DNA of 64,000 nt, from assembly GCF_030014955.1 (NCBI RefSeq), contig NZ_JAGRPV010000001.1, positions 6,324,001 to 6,388,000 on the forward strand, in the 5' to 3' direction. Made by a program: the position numbers and the translations under genes. Source of the stretch: Cohnella hashimotonis (GTDB taxonomy: Bacteria; Bacillota; Bacilli; Paenibacillales; Paenibacillaceae). Position 1 is the stretch's first letter, and the number at the start of each line of letters is the position of its first letter. The notes under the pieces were generated by a model that was not told the DNA's origin, searched no databases, and was given only the letters and a program-made list of their open reading frames with translations. This document shows, one piece after another, positions 35,097 through 43,818 of this stretch.

Positions 35097-36896
35097 TTAC
35101 TTGTTGCGGTACTCGAATACCTTTTCGTTCTGCGCTTTGTTCCAGTTGAAAACGTCGTCGTAGCCGAGACCCTTGGCCTTCGTAATCATTTCCTTCTTGA
35201 GCTTGTCGAACTCGGCCTGGTTCTTCGCGAATACCATCTTCCAGGAATATTGCTTGATGACCTGCGAGACCTGGCCTTGCTTCTGCGACAAGTCGTCGGA
35301 GATGACTTCCGGCGCGGTGCCGGTGAAGATTTGCTTGTTGATCGCGATCTTGTCGTTCTTCTGCAAGTAATCTTTGGCGCTCGTCGCGCCGCCCATCGCG
35401 GCTCTCCAGTTTTCCTCCAGCTTGTTCGGCGCCGCTGCGAGCGTCGAGGTCCACAGCGTATAGTCGTACGGATCGCCAGTCTCCGGATTGATGCCGGTCA
35501 TCTTCAGCGTCGTGTTGTTGATCTGGTTCTGGCCGTCCTTCCACGTGCCGCCGCCGAACTCTTCCGGTACCGCCGTAGCGTTGGACGGGAGCGCCTGCTT
35601 GCCGAAGTCCGTCAGGACGGGCTTGCCGTTTTCGAGCTTCCAGTTGAGGCCTTCCGGACCGTAGTTGGCGACCATCGTGCCTTCCGGGCTGTACATCCAG
35701 TCGAGGAACTCGAGCACGCGCTCCGGATGCTTCGCCTTGGCGCCGATCGCCCAGACGCGGTTGCCGCCGTACGGATTGTAGCCGTAGGAGAACGTGCGCT
35801 CTTCTTCGAACGGCACGAGCGCGAAGCCCTTGCCTTCGGCCAGACGCTCAGGCGTATTGTACGTGTTGAGCCACGGGAACCAGGTGAACAGCAGCTGGCC
35901 GTCCGTCATCTTATTGACGACGTCGTCGAACTTTTGCGTCATGGAGTCCGGATCGACCAGTCCCATTTGGTTCGCGTCAAAATACAGCTTCAGACCGCGC
36001 ATATAGTAGCCGTCTTCGTCGAGCACGCCTTGCACTTCGCTCTTGTCGGCCGAGATCAGCGTGAAGCCGCCGTTGTTGAAGCCGTCCGTCTCGTCGAAGC
36101 CGTTCAAGCCCGCCCAGGCCTTGGTGTTCATCATCATATTGCCGTCCCAATCCTGCCACATCGAGAAAGCGTAGGTCGGCCGGCCAGAGTCGCTCTTCGG
36201 CTCCAGCTCCTGCATCTTCTTGAGCACGGGGAGGTAATCCTCCATCTTGGTGATCTTCGGACTGCCGGCCTTCTGGTACAGGTCGAAGCGCAGGTTCGGG
36301 TTGTAGGTCATGTCCTTGCCTTCCGATGGACCGTCTCCTTCGCCGACGTCGAAGCCGATGCCGTATACCTTGGAGCCGCCGCCGAAGTTAACTTTGTTCT
36401 TCTCGATCGCTTTGGGCGCGTACTTCAACAGGTTCGGTCCGTACTTGTCCAGCAGGCCGTCCTGCGTCCAGTCGAGCAGCATGCCCGCCTTGATCGCATC
36501 CTGATACTTCTGCCCGTCGTCGCCGAACACGACCAGATCGCCCAGACTGCCGGCCGACATCATCGCGGAGAACTTCACGTCGCCGCCGCCCTCGAGATTC
36601 GAGGAGATGATGTTGAGGTCGAGATTGAACTTGTCCTTGACGACCTTGGCAAACCAGCCCTGCTGCTCGCCCGAGAAGTTGGACAGCATCGAGAACACGT
36701 CGATCTTATAGGCGTCGCGCTGCGGCGCGCTCGACGCGGAAGCGCTTGCAGAAGCGCCGGACGATGCCGAGCCGGATGGCGCTGCGGATGGCGAAGCGTT
36801 GTTGCCATTGTTGCCGCCGGAGCAGGCGGCGAGGCTCGTCGCGAGCAGAACGGCGACGGATGCGGTTAGCGCTTTTTTCTTTTTCATCTGAACCAC
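35097..36896 (-). CDS. Extracellular solute-binding lipoprotein (LplA-like)
   Basis: A 599-residue binding protein of the sugar ABC importer whose permeases are encoded just upstream. The signal runs to the lipobox LATSLAAC (Cys25), followed by a Gly/Asn/Ser/Ala linker. The mature part shows the family 1 binding protein fold with FSMLSNFSGEQQGWFAKVV, AGMLLDWTQDGLLDKYGPNL and RPTYAFSMWQDWDGNM. The GTG at 36896 is chosen since GGGAGGAC lies seven bases upstream; an ATG at 36887 is spaced too far. It is likely a pectin- or xylan-derived oligosaccharide binder by family, not by proof. Confidence 0.93.
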   Translation of the reverse strand: MVQMKKKKALTASVAVLLATSLAACSGGNNGNNASPSAAPSGSASSGASASASASSAPQRDAYKIDVFSMLSNFSGEQQGWFAKVVKDKFNLDLNIISSNLEGGGDVKFSAMMSAGSLGDLVVFGDDGQKYQDAIKAGMLLDWTQDGLLDKYGPNLLKYAPKAIEKNKVNFGGGSKVYGIGFDVGEGDGPSEGKDMTYNPNLRFDLYQKAGSPKITKMEDYLPVLKKMQELEPKSDSGRPTYAFSMWQDWDGNMMMNTKAWAGLNGFDETDGFNNGGFTLISADKSEVQGVLDEDGYYMRGLKLYFDANQMGLVDPDSMTQKFDDVVNKMTDGQLLFTWFPWLNTYNTPERLAEGKGFALVPFEEERTFSYGYNPYGGNRVWAIGAKAKHPERVLEFLDWMYSPEGTMVANYGPEGLNWKLENGKPVLTDFGKQALPSNATAVPEEFGGGTWKDGQNQINNTTLKMTGINPETGDPYDYTLWTSTLAAAPNKLEENWRAAMGGATSAKDYLQKNDKIAINKQIFTGTAPEVISDDLSQKQGQVSQVIKQYSWKMVFAKNQAEFDKLKKEMITKAKGLGYDDVFNWNKAQNEKVFEYRNK

Positions 36897-37067
36897 GGGG
36901 TAGTCCTCCCTTTGATAGATAGCTATTGGTAAACGCGGTCTACAACATGAAGCTGTCTGCCATTCCGGTCACATCGCGGGCTCCGGATTCACCTCCTTAG
37001 GTGGGCCCGCTGGGACTGTCGGGGATTGCCGGCGACTGCCGTCTACTGTGAGCCGACGTTTCGACCC

Positions 37068-37964
37068 TCAGCCTTTAACCGCGCCGATCATGATGCCTTT
37101 GACGAAAAAGCGCTGGAAGAACGGGTAAACGAACAAAATCGGGATGACGACGATCATCGAGACGGTCGTGCGGATCGAGGTCGCCGTCTGCATCTTGGAC
37201 AGATCGACGTTCGCCGATCCCCCGCTGCTGCGGATGATGGCCGCGAGCGAGTTGGATTCGTTCAGGTACTTGTAGAGCACGAATTGAAGCGTGTAGTACT
37301 TCTGGTCGGTCATGAGGAACACGGTGTCGATAAAGGAGTTCCACTGCGTGACGGCGGCGAAAATGGCGATGGTGGCGGCGATCGGCATGATGAGCGGCAT
37401 AATGATGCGGAAGAACAGCGTCATCGTCCCTGCGCCGTCGATCTCGGCCGATTCCTGCAGTACGTCGGGCAGCGATTCGACGAACGTTTTGACCAGGATT
37501 ACGTAGAAAGGCGAGACGATCATCGGCAAAATATAAGCCATGAAGTTGTTGGTCATGTGCAGCTTCAGCATGATGACGTACCATGGGATGATGCCCGCGT
37601 TGAAGTACATCGTGATCATGATGAACCGGTACCAGAACGTGCGGCCCCACATCTTGCGCTTGGTGAAAATGTAGCCGAGGAACGCGGAGCCTGCGACCGT
37701 AGCCAGCGTCCCGATAACCGTGCGTCCGACGGATACGATCGCCGCTTGCGACAGGCCTTTGAGTTTCAGCACCTGAAGGTAGTTATTGAAGTGAATTTCC
37801 TTCGGGTACCACATGACCATGCCTCTTGAGCTTAGATCGTTGCTGCTGATCGTATTGATGAACAGATAATAGAACGGAAACAGGCACAGCAGCGTAAAGA
37901 TAGCGAAGAACAGGTAGTTGAACGTGTGGAACACTTTGTCCCCGGTCGAGCTGCGGATCTTCAA
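37068..37964 (-). CDS. Carbohydrate ABC transporter permease (LplC/YtcP-like)
   Basis: A 298-residue inner membrane permease with six TM helices; N-terminal VFHTFNYLFFAIFTLLCLFP is typical of the LplC/YtcP group. The EAA loop that contacts the ATPase reads ESAEIDGAGTMTLFFRIIMP. It ends FQRFFVKGIMIGAVKG, the usual C-terminus of this group. It follows the other permease by 18 bases. No ATPase gene is in the operon, as is common because MsmX-like ATPases are shared. Confidence 0.95.
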   Translation of the reverse strand: MKIRSSTGDKVFHTFNYLFFAIFTLLCLFPFYYLFINTISSNDLSSRGMVMWYPKEIHFNNYLQVLKLKGLSQAAIVSVGRTVIGTLATVAGSAFLGYIFTKRKMWGRTFWYRFIMITMYFNAGIIPWYVIMLKLHMTNNFMAYILPMIVSPFYVILVKTFVESLPDVLQESAEIDGAGTMTLFFRIIMPLIMPIAATIAIFAAVTQWNSFIDTVFLMTDQKYYTLQFVLYKYLNESNSLAAIIRSSGGSANVDLSKMQTATSIRTTVSMIVVIPILFVYPFFQRFFVKGIMIGAVKG

Positions 37965-37982
37965 GTTCGGCCCCTCCTTTGC

Positions 37983-38951
37983 TTAGATGATCGATTCCCC
38001 GCGCACCCACTTCGACAGCCGGTTGGCGAAGAACAGCAGCCCGATGCTGATGATCGACTTCAGCATGCTGACGGCCGTCGCGAAAGAGAAGTTGGTGCCG
38101 AGCATGCCCGTGTTGTAGACGTAGAGGTCTAGCACCTCGATATGGTCCTTGTTGATCGGGTTCTGAAAAACGAAGTACTGCTCCATCCCGTTGTTGATGA
38201 AGTTGGCGATCGAGAGCAGCAGCAGCACGAAGTACGTCGGCATGATGCCCGGCACCGTGATGTTCCACATCTGGCGGAAACGGCCCGCGCCGTCGACCTT
38301 GGCCGCATCGTACTGCTCCTGGTCGATGCCGGTGATGGCCGCGATGTACATGATCGCGCCCCAGCCGAGACCTTTCCAGGTGGCCCACAGAATCATGGCG
38401 AGCCAGGTGTGGCTGTCGTTCGCCAGGTAGTTGAAGCCGCGGTCTTGAAGTCCGAGCTCGATCAGGAGCCGGTTGATAAGACCGTTATCCACGTTAAACA
38501 TCATGAAGGCGATTGCATAAACGAGCACCCAGCTGATGAAGTTCGGCAGCGTCGTCAGGATCTGCACCGTCTTCTTGAAGCGCATCGACCGGATCTCGGA
38601 CAGCAGGATGGCGAAGGCGACTGGCAGCACCGAGGTCAGAATGCCGAGCGCGCTCATCGCAACAGTGTTCTTCATGACCCGCAGCACCTCTTGGGTCTGC
38701 GTCGGGTTGGCGAAGATCGAGCGGAACCACTGCAGGCCGACGAACGGCGTGTCGCTCAGCTTGAAGCCGGGCCGGTAATTGTAGAGCGAGTAGATCCAGC
38801 CGTACAGCGGCATATAGCTGAATATGAACACGAGCGCAAGGAAAGGAAGCGCATACAAAAACAATCGGTAGCGTTCCGCGATGCCGCGTTTTTTGGCGGC
38901 TGGCTGGACGACGGTCTGAGAATGCTGCGAAGTGCCGACAGCCGAACTCAT
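37983..38951 (-). CDS. Sugar ABC transporter permease (LplB-like)
   Basis: A 322-residue permease, first gene of the operon. Six TM helices are visible, the first being YALPFLALVFIFSYMPLYGW with the conserved Y-P-L-Y-G-W motif of LplB. The EAA loop is YDAAKVDGAGRFRQMWNITV. The ATG at 38951 has AAGGAGGAATCTT upstream. Together with LplC-like and the 35097-36896 lipoprotein it forms a CUT1-type importer. The leader just upstream is a GATTGCGG repeat array. Confidence 0.95.
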   Translation of the reverse strand: MSSAVGTSQHSQTVVQPAAKKRGIAERYRLFLYALPFLALVFIFSYMPLYGWIYSLYNYRPGFKLSDTPFVGLQWFRSIFANPTQTQEVLRVMKNTVAMSALGILTSVLPVAFAILLSEIRSMRFKKTVQILTTLPNFISWVLVYAIAFMMFNVDNGLINRLLIELGLQDRGFNYLANDSHTWLAMILWATWKGLGWGAIMYIAAITGIDQEQYDAAKVDGAGRFRQMWNITVPGIMPTYFVLLLLSIANFINNGMEQYFVFQNPINKDHIEVLDLYVYNTGMLGTNFSFATAVSMLKSIISIGLLFFANRLSKWVRGESII

Positions 38952-38966
38952 AAGATTCCTCCTTCT

Positions 38967-39042
38967 GGGATTGCGGATTGCGGGATTGCGGGATTGCGGA
39001 TTGCGGGATTGCGGATTGCGGGATTGCGGATTGCGGGTTGCG
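38967..39042. repeat. GATTGCGG tandem repeats in the permease leader
   Basis: About nine copies of an 8-9 base unit (GATTGCGG or GATTGCGGG) in a row, starting about 16 bases upstream of the permease start, so they would be in its transcript just before the ribosome site. Confidence 0.9.
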
Positions 39043-39526
39043 CCTTCGGTCCGATCGAGACGTCCGGCAGGCTTGCTGCGTTAGAAAGGGCGCTCGGCGG
39101 CGGTGGCTGATGAGAATGATGACGGAAATCGTTTTCCATCCTGCGGCTCGCCATCCCTTTCCGCTCTTCTACGCCTCTTATTGTATCTGGCGCGAGTTAT
39201 GTAAGGGGATACAAAACGGTTGCTGCATGCGGGACAGCCGTCGCCAGACATCGAACGGGATTCCGCCGGTTGTAAACGATTTTCTACCTTCGGGGACGTA
39301 CCGGGAAGACGGCATGCCCTGCTCCAGCTCACCGCCGTGGTGGGAAATCCGTCGGTTGCGGCGTCTATCCGGGCTATTTTTGCGCATTTGAACGATATCC
39401 CCTTCGCACAGGAAGGGGGACGGCAAGCGCTTGGGGGAGGTTTGGTGTACAGCGGCGGATAGCTTGGAGCGGCGGGTGTGCCCGGTCCGGGAGCTGAAAC
39501 CGCAGATTTTGCGCTTCATTGCATAT
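39043..39526. other. Intergenic stretch upstream of the sugar transport operon
   Basis: No gene is supported. It holds an inverted repeat TTGTATC (39181-39187) with GATACAA (39208-39214), and a weak cre-like word TGTAAACGATTTTC at 39271. Both could belong to the promoter region of the permease operon, but no clear -35/-10 pair is visible. Confidence 0.4.
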
Positions 39527-39576
39527 AAAAAAGTACAGTGCCTCCAAGTTTCTCACCTGGGCACTGTACTTTTTTT
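39527..39576. terminator. Bidirectional terminator after the MFS gene
   Basis: AAAAAAGTACAGTGCC pairs with GGCACTGTACTTTTTT around a 16-base loop. The stop of the MFS gene is only a few bases away. Confidence 0.93.
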
Positions 39577-39579
39577 GCA

Positions 39580-40824
39580 TTATGCGGTGCGTTTGCGGTC
39601 GGACGGCAGCAGCATGGCCAGGAATCCGACGACGGGCAGGATGCCGATCGTGTGCATGACCTCTGACATGCCGAAGACGTCGGCGGCTTTGCCCAGGACG
39701 ACGGCGCCGATGGCGCCCATGCCGAACGCGAGTCCGGTCGTCAGGCCGGAGGCCATGCCGACCTTGGTGGGCAGCAGATGCTGCGCGTAGACGACGGCGA
39801 CGGAGAAGCCGGACAGCAGGATGAAGCCCATGATCGCGATGGCGGGATAGATCGCCCACAGCGGCAAATACGGCAGCGCGAGCGAAAAGGGCAGCGCCCC
39901 CACGATCGAGAGCACGATCATTTTTTTGAGCCCGATCCGGTCCGCCATGACGCCGCCGAAGAAGGTGCCTGCCACGCCGGTCGCTAGGAACAGGAAGAGC
40001 GGGATCTGGGCCGACGACTTGGACAAGCCGTAGTGGTCGATCAGGTAGAACTGGTAGAACCCGCTGATCCCCGAGTGGTACCAGGAACGGCCGAATACGA
40101 TGAAGACAAGCAGCGTCATGGCGAACAGCGCTCGCGGATGGTTCGTCAGCTCGGCTGCGGCAGCGCCTGCTTTGCGCTTCGCGCTGGCCGCTGCGCTTTT
40201 TTCCCGCCAGGCGTTGAGCTGTCCCTTATACCACGGTATCAGCCACATCAAGGCTGCGATGGCGAATGCCGCGAACAACGTCCCCCAGATTGCGCCATGC
40301 TGACCGAAGGGGATAAAGATGGCCGCCGCCATAAGCGGCGCCAGCGAGCTGCCTGCGTTGCCGCCGACCTGATAGATCGATTGGGCCAGTCCTCGCTTGC
40401 CGCCCGCCGCGAAGTAGACGACGCGCGAGCCTTCGGGATGAAAAATGGAAGAGCCGAGACCGATGAACATGACGGCGATCAGCACGCTCCAGAAAGCCGG
40501 CGCGAAGGCGATGCCGACCATGCCGATCAGGCTGAGACACATGCCGAGCGGCAGCAGGTACGGCCTTGCGGTCTTATCCGTGTAGGAACCGACGACCGGC
40601 TGCATGACCGACGACGTCATATTGAGCGCGAACGTGATCCATCCGACTTGGGCGAACGACAGGCTTAACGACTTTTCGAGAACGGTGAACATCGCGGGGA
40701 CGACCGCCTGCATCGAATCGTTCATCATATGAACGAAGCTGATGCAGAGCAGCACTGGCATGACGGCGAGAGAGGCGTCGCGGGCGCTGCCCGGCTCGGC
40801 GCGCGTCGATGCGGTGGATGCCAT
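39580..40824 (-). CDS. MFS transporter, fosmidomycin-resistance (Fsr) family
   Basis: A 414-residue, 12-TM major facilitator. The N-terminal region MPVLLCISFVHMMNDSMQAV and the loop GLGSSIFHPEGSRVVYFAAG match the Fsr group (FHPEGSR motif), as does HSGISGFYQFYLIDHYGLS. A central loop rich in Ala/Lys separates the two six-helix halves. It probably exports a small compound; the antibiotic itself is only the name of the group. It stands alone, closed by the terminator at 39527. Confidence 0.9.
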   Translation of the reverse strand: MASTASTRAEPGSARDASLAVMPVLLCISFVHMMNDSMQAVVPAMFTVLEKSLSLSFAQVGWITFALNMTSSVMQPVVGSYTDKTARPYLLPLGMCLSLIGMVGIAFAPAFWSVLIAVMFIGLGSSIFHPEGSRVVYFAAGGKRGLAQSIYQVGGNAGSSLAPLMAAAIFIPFGQHGAIWGTLFAAFAIAALMWLIPWYKGQLNAWREKSAAASAKRKAGAAAAELTNHPRALFAMTLLVFIVFGRSWYHSGISGFYQFYLIDHYGLSKSSAQIPLFLFLATGVAGTFFGGVMADRIGLKKMIVLSIVGALPFSLALPYLPLWAIYPAIAIMGFILLSGFSVAVVYAQHLLPTKVGMASGLTTGLAFGMGAIGAVVLGKAADVFGMSEVMHTIGILPVVGFLAMLLPSDRKRTA

Positions 40825-41096
40825 GAATGATTCCTTCTTTCAGTTTCTTTCGGATTTTTCCGCTTGTGAAATTAAAGTTTAGGAGCGGTTCTCCATGAAG
40901 TCAAGCGAAGAATATCGATCGGGGCCATCGGAATAAAACATGCATGGACGGACAGCCGCCGATGCGCCCTATGTCGATTCGTCCGTGGAGGGATTGCCGA
41001 TGTTGGAAGCGGACATATTGACTACTGAGACGCTCTTCCGTATTCGTTTTCGAGGAGGTCTCTCCGATTAAGCGACATTGGGAGGCTAGACCGAAC

Positions 41097-41720
41097 GTGC
41101 AAAAGCAAGTATTACGCGATTGGGCGATGCTTGCCGTCTTCGTGACGGTTGCGATTGTATTGATGCTGTCTTACCGCGGTCCCTCACAAGCCGCACATGG
41201 CTCCGCGTTGTCTGTCGGGGACGGACAGGTCAGCGAAGCCGCCGCCGTCCGGAACGTAGCGCTCTCCACTCGTCCTGCGGCTCCCAAGCTGCTGGACATG
41301 GCCCCGGACTTCTCGCTGGAAGGCTTGGACGGCGCCACGCATTCCTTGTCCGACTACCGGGGCAAGCTAGTTGTTCTGAACTTTTGGGCTTCCTGGTGCG
41401 GCCCGTGCAGAGAGGAAGCTTCGGCCCTCGTCAAGACTGCCGCGCACTATAAAGACAAAGCGACCGTCGTAGCCGTCAATCTGACCGCCTCCGATGACGA
41501 ATCCTCCGCACGCTCCTTCGCAACCGACCAGCATTTCGCGTTTCCCGTGCTGCTCGACCGCCTGGGGACCGTGGGAGAGCTTTACCGGATCCGGCCGATT
41601 CCGACGACGTTGTTCATCGACGCCCGGGGCGTCGTCGCGGACGAAGCGCTCGGCGCGCTCGGCGAGGACGAGTTCGCACGGCGCATTGAAGCGCTGCTCG
41701 CGCCGACGGGCCGGGGATAG
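41097..41720 (+). CDS. TlpA/ResA-family thiol-disulfide oxidoreductase
   Basis: A 207-residue membrane-anchored thioredoxin facing outward. TM segment at about 9-26 (WAMLAVFVTVAIVLMLSY), a 40-residue linker, then the fold with APDFSLEGLDGATHSLSDYR and the active site WASWCGPC (Cys101, Cys104). The cis-Pro is in RPIPTTLFIDARG. Such proteins reduce apocytochrome cysteines for heme attachment or serve in redox quality control; a cytochrome c is encoded at 5.5 kb but not linked. GTG start with GGGAGG upstream. The preceding 270 bases hold no convincing gene. Confidence 0.92.
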   Translation: MQKQVLRDWAMLAVFVTVAIVLMLSYRGPSQAAHGSALSVGDGQVSEAAAVRNVALSTRPAAPKLLDMAPDFSLEGLDGATHSLSDYRGKLVVLNFWASWCGPCREEASALVKTAAHYKDKATVVAVNLTASDDESSARSFATDQHFAFPVLLDRLGTVGELYRIRPIPTTLFIDARGVVADEALGALGEDEFARRIEALLAPTGRG

Positions 41721-41748
41721 TCCCGCGCAAGCGCCGGGACTATCCCCG
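41712..41748 (+). terminator. Hairpin overlapping the end of the TlpA gene
   Basis: Perfect 13-bp stem CGGGGATAGTCCC with GGGACTATCCCCG and an 11-base loop. No T-tract follows, so it may instead stabilise the mRNA end. Confidence 0.6.
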
Positions 41749-41856
41749 TGCCATTGCAACCTGCACCCGGACGGTTAATAATGAAGGAGTACGGTCTTGA
41801 GCGCGCGACGCAGCGCGGGAAATGCCGTGCCATCACCGCCCGGGAGGCATTGCCAG

Positions 41857-42852
41857 ATGAAGCATTATCGAGCCTTGGTAGCCAGATTAAGCGGAGAAGA
41901 AATTCTCGCTTCAGTCGAGCAATTGGAGCTGCCGTCTCTGAGGGACGGCGAAGTTCGCATTCAGGTCGCGTACTCTAGCGTGAACTATAAGGACGCCCTG
42001 GCGGTCAGTCCTCGCGGCAATGTCGTCAAAAGGTATCCGCACGTGCCCGGTATCGACCTCGCCGGCACGGTCACCGCTTCGAAGGACGCGCGCTTCAGCG
42101 AGGGAGACGCGGTGCTCGTCACCGGCTACGGCCTCGGCGTATCCGCGGACGGCGGCTATGCCGAGCTTGCGCAGGTGCCCGGCGACTGGATCGTCCCCCT
42201 GCCCGCCGGCCTCACGGCGCGGGAGGCGATGGCCTTCGGCACGGCGGGCTTTACGGCGGCGCTATCTGTGCTGCGCCTGGAGGAGGCCGGCCTCGCGCCC
42301 GGACAAGGCCCCGTCCTGGTGACGGGCGCCACCGGCGGCGTCGGCAGCGTCGCGGTGGCGATGCTGGCCGGCCTCGGTTACGAGGTGGCGGCCAGCTCTC
42401 GCAAGGCCGACGCCGAGGCGCAAGCCTTCCTGCGGGAGCTCGGCGCGAGCGAGCTGTTGCCGCCGGATGCGCTGCGCATGCCGGAAGGCAAGGCGATCGC
42501 GCGCGAACGCTGGGCCGGCGTCGTCGATCCGGTCGGCGGCCCGGCGCTGCGGGACGTGCTGGGCGCGGTCCGCTACGGCGGCGGCGTCGCGTTGAGCGGA
42601 TTCACGGGCGGTGCGGACTTCGCCGCGAACATCTATCCGTTCATCCTGCGCGGCGTGAAGCTTCTCGGCATCGACTCGGTGCTCTGCCCGATGCCGGAAC
42701 GGCTGCGCGCGTGGGAACGGATGGCCGGCGATCTGAAGCCCGCCGGCCTGTCGGACGGGATCGCGCGCGAGGTGGCGCTCGAAGAGCTGCCCGGCGCGCT
42801 TCGCGCCATCCTGCGCGGCGAAATGCGCGGCCGCGTGATCGCGAGGCTGTAA
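41857..42852 (+). CDS. YhdH/YhfP-type NADPH-dependent quinone/acryloyl reductase
   Basis: A 331-residue zinc-free medium-chain reductase. It begins MKHYRALVARLSGEEILASV, has YSSVNYKDALAVSPRGNVVK and PHVPGIDLAGTV, then the nucleotide site VLVTGATGGVGSVAVAMLAG and the late DVLGAVRYGGGVALSGFTGG. These fit the YhdH/AcuI group that reduces acryloyl-CoA or quinones. The ATG at 41857 is chosen since GGGAGG lies about ten bases upstream; an in-frame start at 41797 lies in unsupported sequence. Confidence 0.92.
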   Translation: MKHYRALVARLSGEEILASVEQLELPSLRDGEVRIQVAYSSVNYKDALAVSPRGNVVKRYPHVPGIDLAGTVTASKDARFSEGDAVLVTGYGLGVSADGGYAELAQVPGDWIVPLPAGLTAREAMAFGTAGFTAALSVLRLEEAGLAPGQGPVLVTGATGGVGSVAVAMLAGLGYEVAASSRKADAEAQAFLRELGASELLPPDALRMPEGKAIARERWAGVVDPVGGPALRDVLGAVRYGGGVALSGFTGGADFAANIYPFILRGVKLLGIDSVLCPMPERLRAWERMAGDLKPAGLSDGIAREVALEELPGALRAILRGEMRGRVIARL

Positions 42853-42874
42853 CCGAACCGCATGAAGAACCAGT

Positions 42875-42915
42875 AAAAAGCCGAGCGCGGGGTAGACCCG
42901 TGCCCGGCTTTTTTT
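42875..42915. terminator. Bidirectional terminator
   Basis: AAAAAGCCG-GC-CGGG pairs with CCCG-GC-CGGCTTTTT with single mismatches. It serves both the reductase (plus) and the transporter (minus), which converge here. Confidence 0.92.
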
Positions 42916-42935
42916 ATAGGATGAAGTCGAACATC

Positions 42936-43619
42936 TTAACGTTCGTCCGCGAACTTGAAGCTCCGCGCCAAATAGATGACCGGCGTCGATGCGGCGGAGA
43001 TGACGAACTTGAGCACGTAGGTCGTGATGGCGATCTCCCACCAGACGTCCCAGGGGTACAAGCCGATAAAGGCGATCGAGCTGAAAATAAGCGTATCGAC
43101 GAGCTGGCTGATCCCCGTACTGCCGTTGTTGCGGATCCACAGCTGGGAGCGGCTCGGATAAGCGACCTTGAGGCGGCTGAAAATGCGAACGTCCAGGAAC
43201 TGGCTGACGAAGTATGCGCACAGGCTGCCGAGCACGATGCGCGGCGTGATGCCGAAAATGGTGTGCAGCGCTTCCTGGCTGAAGTCGTCGGCGCCGGGCT
43301 TGAAGTGAAGCACCATCTGCATGATGACAAGCGACATGATCATCGTGAAAAAGCCGAACCAAACCGCCTTCCGCGCTTCCTTTTCCCCGTACTTCTCGTT
43401 CAGCAGGTCGGTCGTGAGGTAGATCGTGGCGTAAATGGTGTTGCCGAGCGTCATGACGATGCCGAATATCTCGATCGTCTTGACGACCTGGATGTTGGCC
43501 AGCAGCGTCGCCGCGCCGATCCAGGTGTACAGCCCGTTTTTGCCGAACAGGCGATAGCAGACGAGGAACAACGCGAAATTGACCGCGACGAATCCCACGC
43601 CCCAGAGCAGGTTAAACAT
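42936..43619 (-). CDS. Queuosine precursor transporter, VUT (YhhQ) family
   Basis: A 227-residue, six-TM transporter of the vitamin uptake-like DUF165/YhhQ family, which imports queuine or preQ-type bases for tRNA queuosine. Conserved blocks: IEIFGIVMTLGNTIYATIYL (start of the family signature), TTDLLNEKYGEKEARKAVW, SLCAYFVSQFLDVRIFSRLK and SQLVDTLIFSSIAFIG. The ATG at 43619 (MFNLLWGVGFVAV) has AGGAGG upstream. The leader folds as a likely preQ1-I riboswitch, which supports the substrate. Confidence 0.92.
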   Translation of the reverse strand: MFNLLWGVGFVAVNFALFLVCYRLFGKNGLYTWIGAATLLANIQVVKTIEIFGIVMTLGNTIYATIYLTTDLLNEKYGEKEARKAVWFGFFTMIMSLVIMQMVLHFKPGADDFSQEALHTIFGITPRIVLGSLCAYFVSQFLDVRIFSRLKVAYPSRSQLWIRNNGSTGISQLVDTLIFSSIAFIGLYPWDVWWEIAITTYVLKFVISAASTPVIYLARSFKFADER

Positions 43620-43628
43620 ATTGGACTT

Positions 43629-43666
43629 CCTCCTAGTTTTGATGACGCGGGAGGTCTCGAACCGCG
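43629..43666 (-). promoter_or_regulatory. Likely preQ1-I riboswitch covering the ribosome site
   Basis: Minus-strand order: CGCGG (stem) at 43662-43666, UUC directly after it, loop GAGACCUC, CCGCG (closing stem) at 43646-43650, UCAUC, AAAACUA at 43634-43640, then GGAGG at 43629-43633. This matches the preQ1-I plan: a 5-bp P1, a UUC-AG loop, an A-rich tail with CUA that forms the pseudoknot. The tail runs into the ribosome site of the queuosine-precursor transporter, so it would act on translation. One pseudoknot pair differs from the Bacillus case. Confidence 0.6.
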
Positions 43667-43818
43667 GCTCCGTATCCCGGAGCAATGCCTACCATTATAG
43701 CATAGCGTTCCGTGCGCCCAGCAAGAAAAACCTGCAGGGAAGATTACGGACGGCGAAGGGCTCATCCTCATCAACGTTCCAATCGATCGGCTTATATGTC
43801 GCCTGCATCGTACTTTTG

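Noticed and set aside
39271..39284. cre site TGTAAACGATTTTC upstream of the sugar transport operon
   Set aside because: Only 12 of 14 matches and far from the operon start; too weak to list as a feature of its own.
40940..41071. A 43-codon frame upstream of the TlpA gene (starts MHGRTAADAPYVDSS)
   Set aside because: No ribosome site before its ATG and no recognisable family; left out, although it ends close to the next gene.
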